This document shows positions 17,703 through 26,631 of a stretch of 64,000 bases of DNA, piece by piece. Location of the stretch: assembly GCA_028874195.1 (NCBI GenBank), contig JAPPLM010000055.1, positions 1 through 64,000 of the forward strand, in the 5' to 3' direction. The stretch is from Chloroflexota bacterium (GTDB taxonomy: Bacteria > Chloroflexota > UBA11872 > VXOZ01). The notes below the pieces were generated by a model that searched no databases, was not told the origin of the DNA, and saw only the letters and a list, made by a program, of their open reading frames with translations. Made by a program: the position numbers and the translations under genes. Numbering within the stretch: the stretch's first letter is position 1; every line of letters begins with the position of its first letter.

Positions 17703-18081
17703 ATGCCAAGGCATGAGATTGTCGTACAGCGCATTCCTGACGAGTTTCAGGGCAAGCCGGTGCGTCTGCCTGACCCTGCCGAATTGTCCCACTTCTACAC
17801 GAAAACGGTGGCGGACTGACTATCGCACCCCCAACTCTACGCTGCGGCACCAGTGTCCCACATGCGACCTCATGTTCGATATGAGCAGCTTGGAGCCGGT
17901 CTTCGACGCCTGGGGGCCCGACGCGGTGATTTCCGTCTCGCTCAGTTGCCACTGGGTGCCGGGTGAACCGCGTCCTGAGCCGGGCTCTATGCCCAGCTTC
18001 TTGCGTGCTAAAGCCAAGAGACGATGTGACGCAGGCGGTTCTGATGTCGATGATGGCCCCGCCAGAGAGACTGGCCCGTAA
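17703..18081 (+). pseudogene. Frameshifted paralog of the upstream CxxC protein
   Basis: The first frame encodes MPRHEIVVQRIPDEF, GKPVRLPDPAELSHFYT and ends KTVAD at a TGA (17817-17819). The next frame continues YRTPNSTLRHQCPTCDLMFD and AWGPDAVISVSLSCHW. Joined, these parallel the upstream protein (GKPVQLHVPTYTLADFRRAY, CGSCGELW, EPDTVISFALSHEYF). Removing four bases at the junction (gac-tgac-tat) restores one frame, so a 4-bp insertion, TGAC, explains the break. It could also be an assembly error. The function is unknown. Confidence 0.65.
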
Positions 18082-18168
18082 TGATAGCTAGATGCGGAGG
18101 GGCGCTCGAGGCGGCATCTTGAGCCAGGACTGTTTTTGGGTGGAAGAAAGCCTATCTGGTCTATCTCG

Positions 18169-18286
18169 GTAGCGGAGGTTTGCAACCCGCGCACGGGACG
18201 GCGGCCGATTTCAGCAAAGCACTGCTTTCATCGGCAGTTCTCGCGGAATCCAGGCCCCTGGATTCCGGCTTGCGCCGGAATGATGG
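18169..18286. repeat. Dispersed repeats (families D and B)
   Basis: A degenerate family D copy (cggaggtttgcaacccgcgc) lies at about 18172-18192, and a family B copy with core gattccggcttgcgccggaa lies at 18260-18286. The remaining bases of 18082-18361 hold nothing I can identify. Confidence 0.55.
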
Positions 18287-18361
18287 ATTCGAGGTCTCGT
18301 CAACGAGAGGGCACAAATCCTTCCGGGACTGGCCTCAATGGACTTTCGCTATGCCGGCATC

Positions 18362-19351
18362 TCATAGCGCGATTGTACGCCCCTTCCGCGCGGCTTCTCG
18401 CGCTATGAGCACGGCGCGGGTGGAGTCTATGGCATCCTGGGCCGTCGCGATGATGGGCGTTTCGCCCCGAATACGGCGCACGAGGTCTTGGCCGCTGGAG
18501 TCCGGACGGTTGCGGCCGAACTGCACGTGCGTGCGGGGTTCGTCGTGGCGCCAGTAAAGCAGGTCGCTGAAATGCAGGCTGCGCACCTCGGCAGCGCCTT
18601 CGGTCCCCGTGAGGAAGAAGCGGCAGTCCCAGGGCGTGTTGCGGGGTGTGAGCCAATCTGCCTCGATGGTAGCAACAATGCCGGAATCCAGGACGAACAT
18701 GGCGTGCGCCACGTCGTTGAAGCCCGGATACTCGTGCCAGCGGCGCTGCATGTGATGGGCGGTCACCGACTGCACGCTCGCGCCGGAATACCACCGCGCG
18801 AGGTCGATATCGTGGATCATGAGGTCAACGATGGGGCCGCCTTCTTTGCTCTCTTCCAGCATCCAGGGCTCGCGTTCGGCCAGAGCAAACTCATGGGGCC
18901 GCGTGGCGACACACCCGGCGATCTCGCCAAGATACCCTGAATCCACCAACTCCTTGAGGTGCACAAAGGGCGGGCCAAACCGCTCGGTCACCATCATCTG
19001 CAACTCGGACGTGCTGGTTTCTAGCGCCTGCTCGACCCGCGCCAGGTCATCCAATTCGATAACCATCGGTTTGTCCACGAGCACGTGGACGTTGCGCTCC
19101 AGGCACGCCAGTGTGGCGGCGGCCTTTTCGTGGTGCGCATTGCAGATAGTCGCAAGGTCGGGCCGCAGCGCGTCCAGCATCTCCTCATGGTTGGCGTAGA
19201 GCGGCACGTCGTACTGCTGGGCAACTTCGACACGCCGTTCCGGGTCGCTCTCGGCAATGCCGACAAGCTCCGTGTCACCGGCGGCGAGGATTTCCTGTAT
19301 TGATCCGGGGCCGTGGATGTGTATGCCGATGGCGGCAAAGCGTAGTCGCAT
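18362..19351 (-). CDS. Gfo/Idh/MocA family oxidoreductase
   Basis: A 329-residue protein with the N-terminal nucleotide-binding fold (LRFAAIGIHIHGPGSIQEI; the glycine motif is unusual in having GIHIHG). It carries the family motif VHVLVDKPMVIELDDLA with the catalytic Lys in DKP, then GYLGEIAGCVATRPHE and the His-containing MIHDIDLARWYSG. The start at 19351 is chosen because GGAGCA stands 5-6 bases upstream. It probably acts on a sugar or polyol with NAD(P). It is the most distal of three minus-strand dehydrogenases separated by repeat-bearing gaps. Confidence 0.87.
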   Translation of the reverse strand: MRLRFAAIGIHIHGPGSIQEILAAGDTELVGIAESDPERRVEVAQQYDVPLYANHEEMLDALRPDLATICNAHHEKAAATLACLERNVHVLVDKPMVIELDDLARVEQALETSTSELQMMVTERFGPPFVHLKELVDSGYLGEIAGCVATRPHEFALAEREPWMLEESKEGGPIVDLMIHDIDLARWYSGASVQSVTAHHMQRRWHEYPGFNDVAHAMFVLDSGIVATIEADWLTPRNTPWDCRFFLTGTEGAAEVRSLHFSDLLYWRHDEPRTHVQFGRNRPDSSGQDLVRRIRGETPIIATAQDAIDSTRAVLIAREAARKGRTIAL

Positions 19352-19396
19352 GAAATTGCTCCATGTGTTTTGAATTCGGCGCTCAACCAATCTAGA

Positions 19397-19470
19397 AGCG
19401 GGGGACAAGCCCCCGCGCTACCAAGAGAAGAGCTCTTCAATCCGTCATTCCCGCGAAAGCGGGAATCCAT
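19397..19470. repeat. Adjacent family C and family B palindromic repeats
   Basis: A family C element (agcgggggacaagcccccgc) at 19397-19421 and a family B element (cattcccgcgaaagcgggaa) at 19442-19470 lie between two dehydrogenase genes. Both can fold into strong GC hairpins and might act as transcription attenuators, but neither has a U run. Confidence 0.7.
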
Positions 19471-19581
19471 CTTCTCTTGTGGCGGGACGAATGACACCCT
19501 TCAACTTCAACCGGTGTTCCCCTTCTGATCCGAATTGAATTGCGTGGATTGCATCGAGTGCGAACGGCAAATCGGCAGCCG

Positions 19582-20664
19582 TTACATTTCCGGGGGCGTG
19601 CGCGGCCTGACCGCCCGTCCCTCCGCAATCGACTCGTAGGCTGCTTCTACCAGGTACAGCGTGCGCAGGTTGTCCGCGCCGCTGTTCATCGGCTCGCGGT
19701 CTTCTTGTATGGCGGCAAAGAGCTCGGCCATCGGCCCCACTAATGCGTCCGGTATCCACTTGCCCTGCAGATCCGGCGCAAACCACTCATCACCATATCG
19801 GTTGCTGCGATAGGAAAGCGTGTCCTCGCGGCCGTAGGGGAAGTTGTAGAAGACGCCAAGATCGCCTTTAGCGACACCTTCCGTGCCCTCAAACCGATAC
19901 GTGGCGTGGGTGTCGTCGTCCCAGATACCGGCGTGGTTGAGCAGCAGGCCGCGTGCGCCGCCGGGCCAGGCGAGCGTGATGATGGCCGAGGTCTCGCCCT
20001 TGATGCGCTCGTCGCCGGCATGAAAGCCGTCGGCGAAAAGCCACTCCGGTTCGCCCAGAATGAAGCGCACGATATCGAGAAAGTGAATGGCATCCTCGAC
20101 GATAAGTACGCGCGGACGGCCCCACAGCCACGGCCACAGCTCCCAGCTCAGCGGACCCACACGATCGATCTGCACATAGGTCAGTTCGCCCAGGTCGCCG
20201 CGCTGCTTCAGAGCGTAAACCGACCGGAATGCCTGGTCCCAGCGACCGTTCTGGTTCACCGCCAGGCGCACACCGGCATCTGCCGCTTCGCGCACCATAG
20301 ATTCCGCTTTGGCGATGTCGTAGGTGAGGGGCTTCTGGCAGAGCACGTGCTTGCCCGCGGCGATGGCGGCGTCGACGAGCGGCGGATGCGTGATCGTGGG
20401 CGTTGCGATGTCCACCACCGCAACCTCAGGCGATGCCAAGAGCGCATCCAGCGACGGAAACGCCGCGGTTTCAAAGTCCGCGGCCAACGACTCCGCCTTG
20501 GCCGCATCCTCATCATAGACACCTGCGACGCTAAAACCGGCACTGCGGTAGGCCGGCAGGTGTCCGGCGCGCGCAATGCTGCCAGCGCCAATCACGCCAA
20601 TACCGTAGTCGCGCTTGGCCGGGAGATGGGGCAGGTAGTCAAGCGGCTCCGGCGCAAGAGTCAT
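19582..20664 (-). CDS. Gfo/Idh/MocA family oxidoreductase
   Basis: The 360-residue dehydrogenase has IGVIGAGSIARAGHLPAYR at the start, AGKHVLCQKPLTYDIAKAES with the catalytic Lys, and EDAIHFLDIVRFILGEPEW in the substrate domain. Related enzymes oxidise sugars such as glucose, xylose or inositol derivatives. The ATG at 20664 has AAAGGATGAG just upstream and is preferred over a GTG seven codons earlier. It lies between two paralogs on the same strand. Confidence 0.88.
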   Translation of the reverse strand: MTLAPEPLDYLPHLPAKRDYGIGVIGAGSIARAGHLPAYRSAGFSVAGVYDEDAAKAESLAADFETAAFPSLDALLASPEVAVVDIATPTITHPPLVDAAIAAGKHVLCQKPLTYDIAKAESMVREAADAGVRLAVNQNGRWDQAFRSVYALKQRGDLGELTYVQIDRVGPLSWELWPWLWGRPRVLIVEDAIHFLDIVRFILGEPEWLFADGFHAGDERIKGETSAIITLAWPGGARGLLLNHAGIWDDDTHATYRFEGTEGVAKGDLGVFYNFPYGREDTLSYRSNRYGDEWFAPDLQGKWIPDALVGPMAELFAAIQEDREPMNSGADNLRTLYLVEAAYESIAEGRAVRPRTPPEM

Positions 20665-20800
20665 GGTCTCATCCTTTAGCTCCACCTAAAGCAGTGGGCC
20701 CCGAAAGCGAAAGCAAGCGAAAACGTGAGCCGTGGCGACAGCAATCCCATTCAGCACTATGGTAAAGGATTCCTAAATCGGCTTCACGGGGCTGACGTAT

Positions 20801-22042
20801 CTACAGCCAGTGCGCAAACGGCCAGAGGGTGGCGGAACGCGTAAACGTCGCGTCGAGCAGGGCATCCGTGTCTTCGATAGGATCATGGCCGTAGCGCCGC
20901 AGGAACTCGGCTTCGATTCGCTCTTCCAAGTCGGTTGGCTCCTTTAAGGGCAACTCGACCCACGCGTTGCCGCGGTCGGCGCTCTCCCGCACCGCCAGGC
21001 AGAGTTCGTAGTCGCGCACCCCTTCCGCGACGCCGTACTGGGGTTCTGTACCTGTCGTAATCGCTTGGTGAAAGCTGGTAAGGATGTCGGCTTTCGCCGC
21101 GTCATCTTGCGTTGCGATGCCGTAGCGCGCGTAGGGGTTTTCCCACACCACCGGCGGATCGGTGGCGACGGATAGGGACTCTAGCACTTGGCTTCCGTCT
21201 TGCTCTGTATAGTGCTCCTGAATAGGAAAAGTAGGCGACTGGCCTTCCAGGTATTGCACGAGCACGTCGCGGCTGAGGTTGCCCTTCGTCCCCTCGATCT
21301 CCCAGCCGGTGGGAAACGTGATGTGGCTCGACGGGAAGACGCGGGGCGGTTTTTCAAAGAGACACACCACGCCGTTGGCGAATTCGATTACGCCCGAGTC
21401 CCATTTGAGCGAGTTTTCCGGCTCACCGCCGTAAGCGACGTAGGGCTCGGTTGGCACCTCGCCGCAGTAGCCAAGCACGCGCTTTGCGGGAGCGTCAATC
21501 AAGGCGCGAATGCCGCTGAAGGCGTGGTACTGTCCCGTCTGGTACCAGAGCCGGGCGTGGGTGACCTCGCCAAGCAGACCGGCATCAATGATCTGGCGCT
21601 TCAGCCGCTCTCTGGGCCAGAGCCACACTTGCTCGGCCACCTCCCAGAGCACACCGTTTTCCCGGCAGGTCTCAGCAATGGCGGCGGCGTGGCGGCGCGT
21701 CAGCGCGACCGGAATCTCCGTGATGATATGGCAACCGTGGCGGGCGGCCGTGAGCGCCATGACTATGTGGGAATCTTTCGGTGTCAGGCTGAGCATAACG
21801 TCCTGCTGCTCGTTGGCAAACAATGCGCGCACGTCGGTGTACTGGCTCGGCACGCCGTATTGCGCACCGACCTGCGCCAGCACATCAGGGCTGCGGTCGC
21901 AGATTGCGGTCATTTCATAGTGGTCGGTGAGCCGCGCGATCGTTGCCAAGAAGTGCCGCGCCCGCGAGCCGGGATCCGCGCCGACGCCCAGTACGGCAAT
22001 GCGGAGTTTTCGCGTATTCTCGCTCGCAGTACCCATGCTCAC
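20801..22042 (-). CDS. Gfo/Idh/MocA family oxidoreductase
   Basis: At 413 residues it is longer than its two neighbours. The N-terminus RIAVLGVGADPGSRARHFLA forms the nucleotide-binding turn; HGCHIITEIPVALTRRHAAA occupies the EKP site but reads EIP, lacking the Lys. The substrate domain includes LGYCGEVPTEPYVAYGGE. The start (GTG at 22042, or the ATG two codons on) overlaps the stop of the upstream 309-residue gene in GTGA fashion, so the two are cotranscribed and translationally coupled. A paired role on one substrate is likely. Confidence 0.85.
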   Translation of the reverse strand: MSMGTASENTRKLRIAVLGVGADPGSRARHFLATIARLTDHYEMTAICDRSPDVLAQVGAQYGVPSQYTDVRALFANEQQDVMLSLTPKDSHIVMALTAARHGCHIITEIPVALTRRHAAAIAETCRENGVLWEVAEQVWLWPRERLKRQIIDAGLLGEVTHARLWYQTGQYHAFSGIRALIDAPAKRVLGYCGEVPTEPYVAYGGEPENSLKWDSGVIEFANGVVCLFEKPPRVFPSSHITFPTGWEIEGTKGNLSRDVLVQYLEGQSPTFPIQEHYTEQDGSQVLESLSVATDPPVVWENPYARYGIATQDDAAKADILTSFHQAITTGTEPQYGVAEGVRDYELCLAVRESADRGNAWVELPLKEPTDLEERIEAEFLRRYGHDPIEDTDALLDATFTRSATLWPFAHWL

Positions 22043-22968
22043 GCGCCGCCAGTTTCAGCCAGGAAGGCCGCGTAGTGCTCCAGCGGCTGCGAGAGGTCTT
22101 TGTCAAGTTCCGTGACCACCAGCCGCGCCCGCGCTGTGCGCAAAACTCCCGGCTCCAACGCGCCGCCGAAGAGCGACAGATAGAGCGGATTGTGCTTGTG
22201 AAAGCGGTCGCGCGCGTCTGGACTGTCGTAGCCGCTGGAAACTGCAAAGCAGTCCTCGGGGCGCGACATGAGCACGGCGGCCACGCGCTGTTGGCGGTCG
22301 GCCTGGAAGCACACCGGCAGCTTGTACCGTCGCACCGGCGAGAAGCGGGCAATGTCCCGCCAGCGACCGTCCACGCTGATGCCGACGGCGTCTTCATCGC
22401 GGGGATAGACCAGCACGCCGCCGCGAAAGATCGGGTTGACGACCACGGAGGCAAGTTCCGGCTCATCGGCAAAGCGGCCCGGTTCATCCTCAAGCTCAAA
22501 CTTGTCACGCGCTAGGTAGACGTGCGGCACGTGGACCGGATCAAAGTAGCACGCCAGCAAAGCCTCAAAGTCGCGCGCGCTCGCGTTTGGCGTGACGGTG
22601 ACGGTCATATCGATAGTGGCAGGCTCTGCGATCTCGTAGCGGATAGCCATTGCCGGATGCGCGGGATCTTGCAGTGCCCACCGCAAGGTCACGCTGCTCT
22701 CGTCAGCCTCGACGTCGCGCTCGCCCTGGCGCGGGTTGCCAAGATCGCTATCCATGCCGGTGGCCCCCGCCGGATCATGGTGCATAAACCGGTACAAGTT
22801 GAGAATGGCGTAGAGCGGATGCACGAACTCCACGCCGGTAGCCTTGTGCACGAGGTGGGTGAGGCCGTGATGCGGGAACTCATTGCCGGGACGCAAGGTG
22901 CCCTGTATCTCAGCCGTCTCAAAGGCATAGACCTTCTCTTCAGATTGGTAGTCAAGGGTGGCCATCAA
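22039..22968 (-). CDS. Hypothetical protein coupled to a Gfo/Idh/MocA enzyme
   Basis: I do not recognise this 309-residue protein. It has no signal peptide, a predominantly beta-strand pattern, and many His, Asp and Arg residues, as in NEFPHHGLTHLVHKATG and YRFMHHDPAG. The composition and the coupled dehydrogenase suggest a galactose-mutarotase-like or other sugar-binding beta sandwich, but this is inference. The start is supported by AGGAAATTC shortly before the ATG codons. A family search or structure prediction would settle the fold. Confidence 0.6.
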   Translation of the reverse strand: MMATLDYQSEEKVYAFETAEIQGTLRPGNEFPHHGLTHLVHKATGVEFVHPLYAILNLYRFMHHDPAGATGMDSDLGNPRQGERDVEADESSVTLRWALQDPAHPAMAIRYEIAEPATIDMTVTVTPNASARDFEALLACYFDPVHVPHVYLARDKFELEDEPGRFADEPELASVVVNPIFRGGVLVYPRDEDAVGISVDGRWRDIARFSPVRRYKLPVCFQADRQQRVAAVLMSRPEDCFAVSSGYDSPDARDRFHKHNPLYLSLFGGALEPGVLRTARARLVVTELDKDLSQPLEHYAAFLAETGGA

Positions 22969-23183
22969 CTAGAATTTCCTTTCGCGGTAAGAGGCGCGCG
23001 AGGATGCCCTTCTTGCAGCACAGGGTGTTTCTACGGTAGCACACTCCAGTGGCGATACCCTAAGGGCCCACGATGATTTACCCAAAGGGATGGGTAGGAA
23101 CACCCCGCAGCGCGCTCAATTGGGTCTCATGTCCCTCCAAGCGGAGTACTTTCCGGCTCATTCTGCGCGCGTCAGATGCCAAT
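22969..23183. other. Intergenic gap, no gene
   Basis: The part of the 310-base gap upstream of the 309-residue gene shows no RNA gene or repeat of the dispersed families. It presumably contains that gene's promoter, which I cannot locate by eye. Confidence 0.4.
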
Positions 23184-23216
23184 CTGAGGCTACGAGAACA
23201 AAACCCGTAGCCTCAG
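23184..23216 (-). terminator. Perfect 11-bp hairpin after the solute-binding gene
   Basis: CTGAGGCTACG and CGTAGCCTCAG form a perfect 11-bp stem with an 11-base loop, about 60 bases past the stop of the minus-strand solute-binding gene. No clear U tract follows, so it may act as a 3' RNA-stabilising hairpin or a weak terminator. Confidence 0.55.
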
Positions 23217-23278
23217 AAAGCCGCCCCTCAACCCTGCGGTCAGGGATGAGCCAAGTATGCAAAACCCGTGCTTGCGGG

Positions 23279-24754
23279 CTAAGACGTTGCGGCGTCAAAA
23301 ATTGCGTTAGTCTCCGCCGCCATATTCTTCAGCCCTTCCTCCACGCTGACAGCGCCGGAGAAGATTTGCGGATTCCATGCTCCCATGGGACCCAGCATCT
23401 CGCCCCAGGACACGACGTCGTGGGTCGGCAGGTTGGTCGTCCACTGGAACATCTCAAACGCGGCGATGCGGTTGGCGGGCCCGTCGGTAACCTCCGGATC
23501 GTAGTAGAGTTGCGCGGAGTCGTCGCGCGCCGGCCGCAGCACGTCCGCTCGCGCCAGAATGTCTTGGGAGTCCCTGGTCATCATGTTGGCGAAGACACCC
23601 CACGCCTGGTCGGGGGACTTGGAGTTGGTATTCATACACCAGCCGACGATGTTGGTCGTGCCGCCCGGATGGCCCGTGTTGGGCGAAGACGCCACGTAAC
23701 CGTAGTCCCAGGTGAAGCCGGAGCCGGGCCAGGCTTCGTTGAGAAACTTGACGTTGTTGGATGCGGCTGTCCAAAGAATAACCTGGCCGCTGCCAAAGAG
23801 CGCAAAGCGGCCGCCGCGGCCCGCCATGCCCTGACTTAAGTCAGCGATCTGCTCGCGCGTCGGCGACACGCGATGTTTCAATGCCAAGTCCACGCAAAAA
23901 TGCCACGCCTCTATCGACTCCGGTGAATCAATGACGCAGCGCAAATCGTCGTCCAGAAAGTCGCCGCCGTTGGCGCGCACATAGTTCAGCCAACCTTGCT
24001 CAAGTGCGTCGGGCGCAAACGCGCCGTAGCGCGTGACGTTGTCGCCCTCGCGCTCCGTGAGCTTGATGGCGTACTCCTGCAGCAGGTCCCAATTCCAGTC
24101 GGTGCCCAGTTCGGATGGTATGGCAAAGCCGCCCTCGTTCACGGCGTCCTCGTTGAACAGCGTGATGATGCTCGTCATCATGCCCGGCACGCCAAACATC
24201 TTCTCGCCCTTGTAGGTGTAGAAGTCGATGCCGGTCTTCCAGGCGTTGGCGGCAAAGTCCTGCGCGATGGGGTCGGCCTTGAACTGCGCGGTAATGTCGG
24301 CGGGAATCTCCTTGTTCGACCACGCGAAGTAGTTCACGCTGTTCATCAAGTAGATGTCCGGGCCCGTGCCGCCCACGAAGGCTGCCTGCAAATTGTCCCA
24401 ATAACCGGAGACTGCTTCCGCGGACACGCTGACATTGGGATTGGCTTCCGTGTAGTTCGCGCCCATCTGCTCGACAGACGCCACGGGGTCCGGCCACCAG
24501 ACCCAGACTTTGATCTCGGCGGCCTCGGCCTGGGGTTGCTCGGCGGGTTTTTCCGCTTCTGCCTCAGCCGGTGCATCATCGGCCGGCATGGCCGTGCCGG
24601 CCTGTCCGCAGGCGGCGAGCAGGACTGCGGCTAGTGCGGAGCCGCCGCCCGCCAGAATTTGGCGGCGTGACGGTTGAAGTCGAACGGAACGATCATTTGT
24701 ATCCACGATACAGCTTTCTCCTTTTTTGTAAGAGTCATCTCTGTACGGGTTCAT
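23279..24754 (-). CDS. Extracellular solute-binding lipoprotein (ABC sugar-type)
   Basis: The 491-residue protein carries a Tat-like lipoprotein signal: SRRQIL, a hydrophobic stretch and LLAACG, with Cys as the lipidation site near residue 46. A Pro/Ala/Glu linker follows. The body matches family 1 sugar-binding proteins, including IKVWVWWPDPVASVEQM and VNYFAWSNKEIPAD. The start at 24754 gives the usual short N-region before the signal; a longer frame has no support. As with the other binding protein in this window, no permease gene lies nearby. Together with the ceramidase-like and DUF2961 genes upstream it may belong to a glycan-use locus. Confidence 0.85.
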   Translation of the reverse strand: MNPYRDDSYKKGESCIVDTNDRSVRLQPSRRQILAGGGSALAAVLLAACGQAGTAMPADDAPAEAEAEKPAEQPQAEAAEIKVWVWWPDPVASVEQMGANYTEANPNVSVSAEAVSGYWDNLQAAFVGGTGPDIYLMNSVNYFAWSNKEIPADITAQFKADPIAQDFAANAWKTGIDFYTYKGEKMFGVPGMMTSIITLFNEDAVNEGGFAIPSELGTDWNWDLLQEYAIKLTEREGDNVTRYGAFAPDALEQGWLNYVRANGGDFLDDDLRCVIDSPESIEAWHFCVDLALKHRVSPTREQIADLSQGMAGRGGRFALFGSGQVILWTAASNNVKFLNEAWPGSGFTWDYGYVASSPNTGHPGGTTNIVGWCMNTNSKSPDQAWGVFANMMTRDSQDILARADVLRPARDDSAQLYYDPEVTDGPANRIAAFEMFQWTTNLPTHDVVSWGEMLGPMGAWNPQIFSGAVSVEEGLKNMAAETNAIFDAATS

Positions 24755-25014
24755 TGCGCGTTCAAGACACCACGGTACCGCACCGGATGCCTGCTCCGTG
24801 TAGGGCGATCTCCTTTCCCAAGGCGTTGCCAAGCCACGATACTGTGGTAATGGTATAGCGCAGAAGGGAGGTAGTCAACCAGTTTTAGCCGAAAGGGAGA
24901 GTATTCGCGAAATATGGCCCAGGCAGTATCTCACTGTTCACCAAGAAGACGATTGGGAGGCACAGACTACCATTAACAGAGAGCGCGTCAACCCGTTGCT
25001 AGGTTTAGGGCAAA

Positions 25015-25048
25015 CCAAAATTCGGTGGAGGCTTTACTTGCCTCCACC
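25015..25048 (-). terminator. Intrinsic terminator of the DUF2961 gene
   Basis: On the minus strand GGTGGAGGC, a 7-base loop and GCCTCCACC make a perfect 9-bp stem, followed by GAATTTTGG with a short U run. It lies about 48 bases past the stop of the DUF2961 gene. The rest of 24755-25095 has no other feature. Confidence 0.7.
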
Positions 25049-25095
25049 GCTTGCGGTCTTAGGCGGAACAATGGGACGGACTCTGCGGAGCGCGG

Positions 25096-26151
25096 TCAGG
25101 TGCGCGGCCAGCGGGCGGTGAGCGGCGGCATGGCGGGGAAGGGCGCATGCGGCGCGGTCTGGTACCAGTACGCCACCGAGGCAATGTCGTCGGTGAGGGG
25201 CTCAAACTTCTTGTTCAGCCACCAGCCGAGGGCCTGCACGGTCACTTTCAGGTCTTGTTTGAAACGAATCGGGTCCATGATGTGCCAGCGGTACATGCCG
25301 TGGAGCGGCACTTCCACCGGGTCTTGCTTATAGAGCGGGTAGCCGAGGAAGGGCGTGGAAAACGTCCGATCGCCGAAATTCCACGCGCCGCCGAAGTAGT
25401 CCTCGGTGCCCGTGCCGCAGATCGTAGGGTGGTCGGTGTCGCCGTCCATGTAGAACTTCACCTCACCCTCGCCCCACCAGCCGTTGGAGAACTGCGACCA
25501 CGCAATGAACGTGCCGACGTACTGCCCCTGTCCGGTTACGCCATCGAGGAGCACGTGCTCAGGATACTCGCGGGTGGTCATGGACCGCCGCCACTGGGCA
25601 TGGAAATATGCGGCGTTCTCCGGCACCGGCGCCAGGGCGTACGTGATCTGATAGTAGAAGCCTGGGATTGCTTCCCAATACTCGTTCTCGATGGTGATGC
25701 GCGCGCTGCGGCGAAAGGGCATGGGCCAGTAAGAGTTGAAGCCGCCGGTCGGGTTCACGGCAATAGGTAGAGAGTTCACGTCATAGCGCAGGGCGTGGCC
25801 GTTGCAGAAGAAGTCGCCCAACGGCACCTCGACGGAGGGCGTGTCTTCACCGTCCCAATAGCAGCGTAAGACCGTGCTGCGATAGGCTTGAGGACGCACG
25901 GTGAGCCAAATGTGCTGGATGGTACCGGGCCCTTCGATTTCGGCGAGGGTCGTGGTGGATTGCGGGGGTAGCTCGATCTTGGGCCGCACCTTCCAACCAG
26001 GACCGAGCAAGGAGGCCGCGCTGTTCTCGTCGGGCACCGCCTTGGCCCCGCCGCCGCGTTCGCCATTGGGATTCTCCGCCGAAATCGAGCGCGTCTCGGC
26101 ATCCGAGAGCAGCGCTATGTTGTGTAGGCCTGTTTGCAGTCCGTCGAACAT
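25096..26151 (-). CDS. DUF2961 domain protein
   Basis: The 351-residue protein fits DUF2961: ENPNGERGGGAKA near the start, IEGPGTIQHIWLTV, VEVPLGDFFCNGHA, and TICGTGTEDYFGGAWNFGDR. Members adopt a beta-jelly-roll fold related to glycoside hydrolases; some characterised relatives act on arabino- or fructofuranosides. There is no signal peptide. AGAGGATAATTAATC before the ATG supports the start. It precedes a sugar-binding lipoprotein gene, consistent with a glycan role, though the substrate is unknown. Confidence 0.85.
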   Translation of the reverse strand: MFDGLQTGLHNIALLSDAETRSISAENPNGERGGGAKAVPDENSAASLLGPGWKVRPKIELPPQSTTTLAEIEGPGTIQHIWLTVRPQAYRSTVLRCYWDGEDTPSVEVPLGDFFCNGHALRYDVNSLPIAVNPTGGFNSYWPMPFRRSARITIENEYWEAIPGFYYQITYALAPVPENAAYFHAQWRRSMTTREYPEHVLLDGVTGQGQYVGTFIAWSQFSNGWWGEGEVKFYMDGDTDHPTICGTGTEDYFGGAWNFGDRTFSTPFLGYPLYKQDPVEVPLHGMYRWHIMDPIRFKQDLKVTVQALGWWLNKKFEPLTDDIASVAYWYQTAPHAPFPAMPPLTARWPRT

Positions 26152-26277
26152 GATTAATTATCCTCTGTACACTGGTGGTCTCTTGAGTTAATGCGTTCAC
26201 CAAGACTCTAGCATGAAGAGACATGAGACTATCTGCCATTTGCGCGCGTGTGGCAGGAAACGCTCTCAACACAGATA

Positions 26278-26531
26278 GACTCCCGCTTTCGCGGGAGTGA
26301 CGACATCCGTCATTCCCGCGCACGCGGGAATCCATCTTCTCTGGAATGCAGACTCACAGTCCCAAATCGCCTCTGCAATGCTTGCATCCAAGAGCGGGGG
26401 ACAAGCCCCCGCGCTACAAAGATAAGGACCGATTTGCCCGTTATTCCCGCGCTGGGTCTGCCCCGTATTTGCTACGGGCTGGGAGGCAAACCTCCAAACG
26501 AGGATGGACTCCCGCTTTCGCGGGAGAGACG
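26278..26531. repeat. Cluster of family B and C palindromic repeats
   Basis: Two family B copies lie in inverted orientation at 26278-26300 and 26308-26336, a family C copy at 26393-26417 (agcgggggacaagcccccgc), and another family B copy at 26503-26531. A degenerate gggaggcaaacctcc palindrome sits near 26481. The 480-base gap 26152-26631 contains no credible gene. Confidence 0.7.
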
Positions 26532-26631
26532 ACAAGAACGCCCCATGTTAATGGTTGTCCACATCTTGGATGTACGGTTGCATGAGTGGCTTGTCCGCGG
26601 CGAGACATTATGAAGACAGTTGCCAAGACGA

